Assembly (NCBI RefSeq): GCF_014699055.1
Contig: NZ_JACXAC010000003.1
Span: forward strand, 558,001-622,000
Reading direction: 5' to 3'
Origin: Hymenobacter armeniacus
Lineage (GTDB): Bacteria > Bacteroidota > Bacteroidia > Cytophagales > Hymenobacteraceae
Length of the DNA: 64,000 bases
The notes below the pieces were generated by a model. That model worked only from the letters and a program-made list of their open reading frames with translations, was not told the origin of the DNA and did not search any database. This document shows, piece by piece, positions 59,239 to 64,000 of the stretch. The position numbers and the translations under genes are program-made. Position 1 is the first letter of the stretch. Each line of letters starts with the position of its first letter.

Positions 59239-60810
59239 TTGTCTTCAGCCGCCGCCACCACTGCCGCCAGCGTCGCCGTCAATGCGGCAGTTAATGCCGC
59301 CCTTCATGCTGCCCGCACGCCCAACTCGGGCTCGTCGAAACAAGCCGTCGTCATCGGGGCGGGGTTTGCGGGGCTGGCCGCTGCCACCACGCTGGCCCAG
59401 GCCGGCTGGCGCGTCACCATCCTGGAAAAAAATGAAGGCCCCGGCGGGCGGGCGCGGGTTTTCCGGGCCCAGGGCTTCACCTTCGACATGGGCCCCAGCT
59501 GGTACTGGATGCCCGATGTGTTTGAGAAGTATTTCGCCCGCTTCGGCAAAAAAGTGGCCGATTACTACGAGCTGGTGCGCCTCGACCCGTCGTATCAGGT
59601 AATCTTTCGGGGGCCCGAGGCGGTGGACATTCCGGCCCGAATGAGCGAATTGCGGGCTTTGTTTGAGCGCTACGAGCCCGGCAGCGCCGCCCGCCTCGAC
59701 GAGTTTCTGAAGCAAGCGGCCTACAAGTACGAAGTGGGCATCAACCGGCTGGTGTATGCGCCCAGCCGCTCCGTGTTGGAGTTTGCCGACCCCCGGCTGC
59801 TGGTCGACATGGTGCGCATGGACGTGCTGCAAAGCATGCACAAGCACGTGCGCCGCTTCTTCAAAGACCCGCGCCTGCTGGAGCTGGTGGAGTTTCCCAT
59901 CCTGTTTCTGGGCGCCACCTCGGAAAATACGCCCGCCCTCTACTCGCTGATGAACTACGCCGACCTGGCGCTGGGCACCTGGTACCCCAAGGGCGGCATG
60001 CACAAGATTGTGGAAGGCATGGTGCGCCTGGCCGAAGAGCTAGGCGTGGAAATCCGCTACAATCAGGAAGTGACCGAAATAGCGGTGGAAAACGGCCGCA
60101 GCACCGGCGTGCGCACCGCCACCGGTTTCCTGGCGGCCGATGCCGTGGTGGCCGGGGCCGACTACCACCACATCGAGCAGGAGGTGCTGGCGCCCGAATA
60201 CCGGCACTACAACGCCCAGTACTGGGATTCGCGTGTGATGGCCCCGTCGAGCCTGCTGTTTTACTTGGGCGTGAACCGCAAACTCGACAAGCTGCGCCAC
60301 CACAACCTGTTTTTCGACGAGGACCTGAACCAGCACGCCCGCGAGATTTACGAGCAGCCGCAGTGGCCCACCAAGCCGCTGTACTACGCCTCGGTGCCCA
60401 GCAAAACCGACCCCACCGTGGCCCCCGAAGGCCAGGAAAACCTGTTTTTGCTCATCCCCGTGGCTCCGGACCTGACCGACGACGAAGCCACCCGCGAGCG
60501 GTACTACGACCTGCTGATGGACCGGCTCGAAAAGCACTGCGGCCACCCCATCCGCGACGCGGTGGTGTTCAAGCGCAGCTACGCCCACCGCGACTTCATG
60601 GCCGACTACCACAGCTTCAAAGGCAATGCCTACGGTTTAGCGAATACCCTGCGGCAAACGGCTATTCTGAAGCCCACGTTGAAGAGTAAAAAAGTCAGTA
60701 ATTTGTATTTCACCGGCCAGCTTACCGTGCCCGGACCGGGCGTGCCGCCCTCGTTAATTTCGGGCCAAGTGGTGGCGGGAGAAGTTTTGAAAGAAAATGG
60801 ACCACGTTAA
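59239..60810 (+). CDS. crtI: Phytoene desaturase CrtI
   Basis: A 523-aa FAD enzyme. There is no in-frame ATG upstream of the FAD-binding motif, so a TTG at 59239 is used; the extra 35 residues are Ala-rich. The dinucleotide motif is VVIGAGFAGLAAATTLAQAG followed by E and GGRARVF. The C-terminal signature is VPGPGVPPSLISGQVVAGE. It converts phytoene stepwise to lycopene. The stop overlaps crtB by 14 bp. Confidence 0.9.
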   Translation: MSSAAATTAASVAVNAAVNAALHAARTPNSGSSKQAVVIGAGFAGLAAATTLAQAGWRVTILEKNEGPGGRARVFRAQGFTFDMGPSWYWMPDVFEKYFARFGKKVADYYELVRLDPSYQVIFRGPEAVDIPARMSELRALFERYEPGSAARLDEFLKQAAYKYEVGINRLVYAPSRSVLEFADPRLLVDMVRMDVLQSMHKHVRRFFKDPRLLELVEFPILFLGATSENTPALYSLMNYADLALGTWYPKGGMHKIVEGMVRLAEELGVEIRYNQEVTEIAVENGRSTGVRTATGFLAADAVVAGADYHHIEQEVLAPEYRHYNAQYWDSRVMAPSSLLFYLGVNRKLDKLRHHNLFFDEDLNQHAREIYEQPQWPTKPLYYASVPSKTDPTVAPEGQENLFLLIPVAPDLTDDEATRERYYDLLMDRLEKHCGHPIRDAVVFKRSYAHRDFMADYHSFKGNAYGLANTLRQTAILKPTLKSKKVSNLYFTGQLTVPGPGVPPSLISGQVVAGEVLKENGPR

Positions 60811-61639
60811 ACTTTTCACCGACACCAGCCTGGCTTGCAGCAAACTCATCACGGGGCGCTACAGCACCTCGTTCACGCTGGGCATTCGCACGCTCGATAA
60901 GCGCCTGCACCTGCCGGTGTACGCCGTGTATGGGTTTGTGCGCTGGGCCGATGAAATCGTGGACACGTTTCACGAGCACGACAAGGCGGCGCTGCTGGCC
61001 GACTTCCGCCGCCAAACCTACGAGGCCCTGGACACGGGCCTGAGCTTCAACCCGGTGCTGCACGCGTTTCAGCACGTGGTGCGCCGCTACGGCATCGACC
61101 GCGAGTTCATCGAAGCGTTTCTGCACAGCATGGCGCTGGATTTGGAAGACCAGAATTACCACCCCGACCTCTACAACGAGTACATCTACGGCTCGGCCGA
61201 AGTGGTGGGGCTGATGTGCCTGCGGGTGTTTTGCGACGGTGACGACGCACTGTTTGAGCGCCTGCGCGAGCCGGCCCGGCGGCTGGGGGCGGCGTTTCAG
61301 AAGGTGAATTTCCTGCGCGATATCCGCTCCGACTACGAGGAACGGGGCCGCGTGTACTTCCCCGGCGTGGTGTACCAGCGCTTCAACGACGCCACCAAGA
61401 GCGAGATTGAGGCCGACATCAAGGCCGATTTTGAGGCCGCCTACGTGGGCATTCAGCAGCTGCCGCGCTCGGCCCGCCTGGGCGTGTACCTGGCGTATGT
61501 GTATTACCTAAAGCTGTTTTATAAAATCAAAAAGCTGCCGGCGGCCCGCATTCTGGGCGAGCGGGTGCGCGTGCCCGACAACACCAAGCTGCTGCTGCTG
61601 CTGGGCTCGTATTTCCGCTACCGGCTGTCGCGCATCTGA
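60797..61639 (+). CDS. crtB: Phytoene synthase CrtB
   Basis: A 280-aa prenyltransferase with the aspartate-rich motif ADEIVDTFHEHD near residues 51-62 and the second motif NFLRDIRSDYEERGRVYFP near residue 172. It condenses two geranylgeranyl diphosphates to phytoene, the first committed step. It overlaps crtI by 14 bp, so the two are translationally coupled. Confidence 0.95.
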   Translation: MDHVKLFTDTSLACSKLITGRYSTSFTLGIRTLDKRLHLPVYAVYGFVRWADEIVDTFHEHDKAALLADFRRQTYEALDTGLSFNPVLHAFQHVVRRYGIDREFIEAFLHSMALDLEDQNYHPDLYNEYIYGSAEVVGLMCLRVFCDGDDALFERLREPARRLGAAFQKVNFLRDIRSDYEERGRVYFPGVVYQRFNDATKSEIEADIKADFEAAYVGIQQLPRSARLGVYLAYVYYLKLFYKIKKLPAARILGERVRVPDNTKLLLLLGSYFRYRLSRI

Positions 61640-61704
61640 GCGGGTCGGCCGGGCCCGTTTGCCAATGAGCTGAATTCTTTGAAGCCTGAAGTAGTTTTGC
61701 TCCC

Positions 61705-62301
61705 ATGAATGCTTTGTTTCGACGCGGCCTGGGCCTGCTGCTTGTGCCGATGGCGTGCAGCTTTGCTCCCGCGAGCGACCCTGCGGCGGCCCGCGTTTCC
61801 TCTACTAATCCCTCTTTCCCGACCCTTTCCGTGGCTTCTCCTTACCACCCTTCCGTTCTTCGCCGCCACTACGAGCAGGCCGCCGCCGACAAAGCCGCGG
61901 GCGAAAAATTCTACAAGCTCCTGGCCGATTACAAGGACCGCGACGCGCTGGTGCTGGGCTACAAGGGCGCCGCCGAGGCCATCCGGGCCCGCGATGCCTC
62001 GATGTTCAACAAGCTGACCTACGTGCAGGACGCCGCCCGCACCTTCGAGCAGGCGGTGAGCCTGGACCCTCGCAACCCCGAAATCCGGTTTCTGCGTTTT
62101 TCGGTCGAAAGCAACCTGCCGGCCTTTCTGGGCCTGAGCAAGCACATCGACGAAGACAAGGAAATGTTGCTCAACGCGGCCCTGAGCCACCCCAAATCGG
62201 GGCTCGATGCCGAGGCCTTCCGCACGGTGCGTAGCTTCCTGGTGGACCGTGGCCACGTGAGCGACGAGCAGGCCCAACGCCTGAGCCGCGTGGCCGAGTA
62301 A
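61705..62301 (+). CDS. Exported hypothetical protein in the carotenoid block
   Basis: A 198-aa protein with an N-terminal signal-like segment (RRGLGLLLVPMACSFAPA; a Cys at about residue 18 could be a lipobox). The rest is helical with two TPR-like helices (RTFEQAVSLDPRNPEIRFL). The family is not recognised. Its place between crtB and ispH suggests an accessory role in the pathway or chance. Confidence 0.65.
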   Translation: MNALFRRGLGLLLVPMACSFAPASDPAAARVSSTNPSFPTLSVASPYHPSVLRRHYEQAAADKAAGEKFYKLLADYKDRDALVLGYKGAAEAIRARDASMFNKLTYVQDAARTFEQAVSLDPRNPEIRFLRFSVESNLPAFLGLSKHIDEDKEMLLNAALSHPKSGLDAEAFRTVRSFLVDRGHVSDEQAQRLSRVAE

Positions 62302-62404
62302 ACCTAAAACCGGTTTGCGCGGTTCTGACGTAGTTTTTGGCGCCCGCCAAAAACGTTTCCGGCGGTCACAACCTTAACCGTGGTTTCGCGGTTTGTCCTG
62401 ACGT

Positions 62405-63256
62405 ATGCCCCACTTGCACCTCAGCGTCCGCATCGACCCTAACTCCGGCTTTTGCTTTGGCGTGATTTACGCCATTCAAATGGCCGAAGACCTGCTCGAC
62501 GAGCAAGGCTACCTCTATTGCCTGGGCGACATCGTGCACAACGACGAGGAGGTGCAGCGCCTCGAAGCGCGCGGCCTGCGCATCATTTGCCACGAAAAGC
62601 TGGCCGAGCTGCGCAACGAAGCCGTGCTCATCCGGGCCCACGGCGAGCCCCCGGCTACCTACCAGATGGCCATGGAAAACAACCTGACCCTGATTGACGC
62701 CAGTTGCCCCGTGGTGCTCAAGCTCCAAAACCGCATCAAGGCGAGCTACGACCGCAAGGAGAAAATATTCATCTACGGCAAGCATGGCCACGCCGAAGTG
62801 TTGGGCCTGCTGGGCCAGACCGGCGGCGACGCCGTGGTGTTTGAAAACCTCGACGAGCTGCTGCGCCACGAATTGCCTGAAAACATCACGCTCTACAGCC
62901 AGACCACCAAAAGCACCAACAGCTTCTACAACATCAAGGGCGAACTGGAGGGCCGTGGCTACCAGGTGAATGCCAACGACACCATCTGCCGCCAGGTGAG
63001 CAACCGCGACAAGGACCTGCGGCGCTTCGCCGCGCAGTTCGACCAGATTGTGTTCGTGTCGGGCACCAAAAGCTCCAACGGCAAGGTGCTCTACCAAGTG
63101 TGCAAGGAAACCAATCCGCAAACCCATTTTATCTCGAACGTGGGCGAGATTCAGCCGGAGTGGTTTCAGCCGGGGCAGTCGGTGGGCATTTGCGGCGCCA
63201 CCAGCACGCCCATGTGGCTGATGGAGCAAGTGCGCGACCAGCTGCTGAGCCTATAG
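62405..63256 (+). CDS. ispH: 4-hydroxy-3-methylbut-2-enyl diphosphate reductase (IspH)
   Basis: A 283-aa Fe-S enzyme of the MEP isoprenoid pathway. The three cluster cysteines are C17 (NSGFCFGV), C101 (DASCPVV) and C195 (NDTICRQVSN). The conserved GDIVHN, IRAHGE and KHGHAEV motifs are present. It makes IPP and DMAPP, the precursors of carotenoids. The 100 bp before it contain a GTTTTTGGCG / CGCCAAAAAC hairpin and two near-repeats. Confidence 0.95.
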   Translation: MPHLHLSVRIDPNSGFCFGVIYAIQMAEDLLDEQGYLYCLGDIVHNDEEVQRLEARGLRIICHEKLAELRNEAVLIRAHGEPPATYQMAMENNLTLIDASCPVVLKLQNRIKASYDRKEKIFIYGKHGHAEVLGLLGQTGGDAVVFENLDELLRHELPENITLYSQTTKSTNSFYNIKGELEGRGYQVNANDTICRQVSNRDKDLRRFAAQFDQIVFVSGTKSSNGKVLYQVCKETNPQTHFISNVGEIQPEWFQPGQSVGICGATSTPMWLMEQVRDQLLSL

Positions 63257-63336
63257 CGGTGGCTTGTTTGATTGTCGGAGTGGCGGGTTAAAACTGTTGA
63301 GCCCGCCGTTTGACTGTTTCGTTCGTAATTCGTCGC

Positions 63337-64000
63337 ATGGCCCTCGCCGCAACCACAGCCCATCCATCTACTATTCTGCCATCCAGCCGCCTCCGGGTGG
63401 CGCCGGAGCCGCTCGGCCTGAAAGGGGTTGCGGTGGCCGCGACGGTAGGTGCAAGCTGGGCCGCGTTGCTGAGCTTTTTGCTGGCGTGGTACCAGCCCAA
63501 CTGGTATAGCCCGGCGCCGTACCTGCTGGTGCTGCTCCAAACGCACCTCTATACGGGCCTGTTCATCACCGCGCACGATGCCATGCACGGCCTGGTGAGC
63601 CCCAACAAACGGCTTAATAATGCCATCGGCACCCTGGCGGCCGGGCTGTTTGCCTACAACTGGTTTCCGGGCCAGCTGCCCAAGCACCACGCCCACCACC
63701 GCCACGTGGGCACGCAGGATGACCCCGATTTTCACAATGGCCGCCACCCCGGCTTCCTGCCCTGGTTCCTGCGCTTCGCTTGGAACTACGTGACCTGGTG
63801 GCAAGTGCTGCTGATGGCCGCCACCTACAACGTGCTCAAGCTATTTTTCCCGCAGGCCAACGTCATTGCGTTCTGGATGGTGCCGGCCATTCTGGCCACG
63901 TTCCAGCTCTTTTTCTTTGGCACCTATCTGCCGCACCGCGGCGAGCACGCACCCGACAACCCGCACAAGTCGCGCAGCCAGTTTCGGCACCACCTGTGGG
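63337..64000 (+). CDS. crtW: Beta-carotene ketolase CrtW (cut by right edge)
   Basis: Start ATG 63337; 221 codons are visible and the frame is still open at the edge. Histidine motifs are HDAMHG, PKHHAHHRHVG and PHRGEHAPDNPH with QFRHHLW, as in CrtW / fatty-acid hydroxylase-type di-iron enzymes. It adds a 4-keto group to beta-carotene or zeaxanthin. With CrtZ it would give astaxanthin-like ketocarotenoids. Confidence 0.9.
   Translation, partial: MALAATTAHPSTILPSSRLRVAPEPLGLKGVAVAATVGASWAALLSFLLAWYQPNWYSPAPYLLVLLQTHLYTGLFITAHDAMHGLVSPNKRLNNAIGTLAAGLFAYNWFPGQLPKHHAHHRHVGTQDDPDFHNGRHPGFLPWFLRFAWNYVTWWQVLLMAATYNVLKLFFPQANVIAFWMVPAILATFQLFFFGTYLPHRGEHAPDNPHKSRSQFRHHLW

Overview
The window looks like a chromosome segment of a GC-rich, pigmented Bacteroidota bacterium of the Hymenobacter type. 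The reasons are a type IX secretion sorting domain on a large amylase, weak Shine-Dalgarno signals, a TANNTTTG-type -7 box, a Bacteroidota-type tyrosine integrase, and a crtZ/crtI/crtB/crtW/ispH carotenoid cluster. The genus is inferred from gene content only.

About 1-42.85 kb is accessory DNA. A tyrosine integrase (41.4-42.7 kb) sits at the 3' end of a tRNA-Leu(CAA) gene at 42.86-42.94 kb, which marks the right edge of an integrated island. The left edge lies outside the window. From right to left the island holds: (a) integrase, a DUF1963 protein, three structured RNA elements, and a TerD-like/zinc-ribbon, SWIM and DUF6493 gene set (33.3-41.3 kb); (b) three small conserved Bacteroidota proteins, an SDR oxidoreductase and an AraC regulator (29-32.8 kb); (c) a phage- or plasmid-like block with small + strand genes, a RecE-like nuclease, a DUF2493 protein, a 0.9 kb gene-free GC-rich stretch, a holin/endolysin pair and umuDC (20.4-28.9 kb); (d) a 20 kb all-minus-strand defence island (1-20.3 kb).

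The defence island reads, in transcription order: Hsp70-TPR protein, SF1 helicase, unknown 550-aa protein, HsdM, HsdS, HsdR (type I restriction-modification), an MqsR-like toxin / MqsA-like antitoxin / SecB-like chaperone module with its own palindromic operator, an unknown 224-aa protein, a terminator, then DrmE-like and DrmA proteins of a class 2-like DISARM system. DrmA runs off the left edge. No DISARM methylase is seen in the window.

The most unusual structure is at 40.09-40.52 kb. Two cloverleaf tRNA-like RNAs each carry a 47-58 nt insert in place of the anticodon loop. The inserts share a motif (ATTACC / GGTCAA / CTTACTTCT), and a third copy of that motif appears in circularly permuted form in a neighbouring hairpin. 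All three lie directly upstream of the TerD-SWIM-DUF6493 genes.

From 42.9 kb rightward the content is core-like: hscB, an antibiotic-monooxygenase-fold protein, a secreted alpha-amylase, two lipoproteins, a SAM hydrolase, PhoH, a GNAT, a PhyH-type dioxygenase, ComEC and an enoyl-CoA hydratase. The carotenoid block follows: crtZ, a MerR/CarH-like regulator, an ECF sigma factor, crtI-crtB (overlapping), a small protein, ispH and crtW (cut by the right edge). Together these would make ketolated and hydroxylated C40 carotenoids, perhaps under light or stress control.
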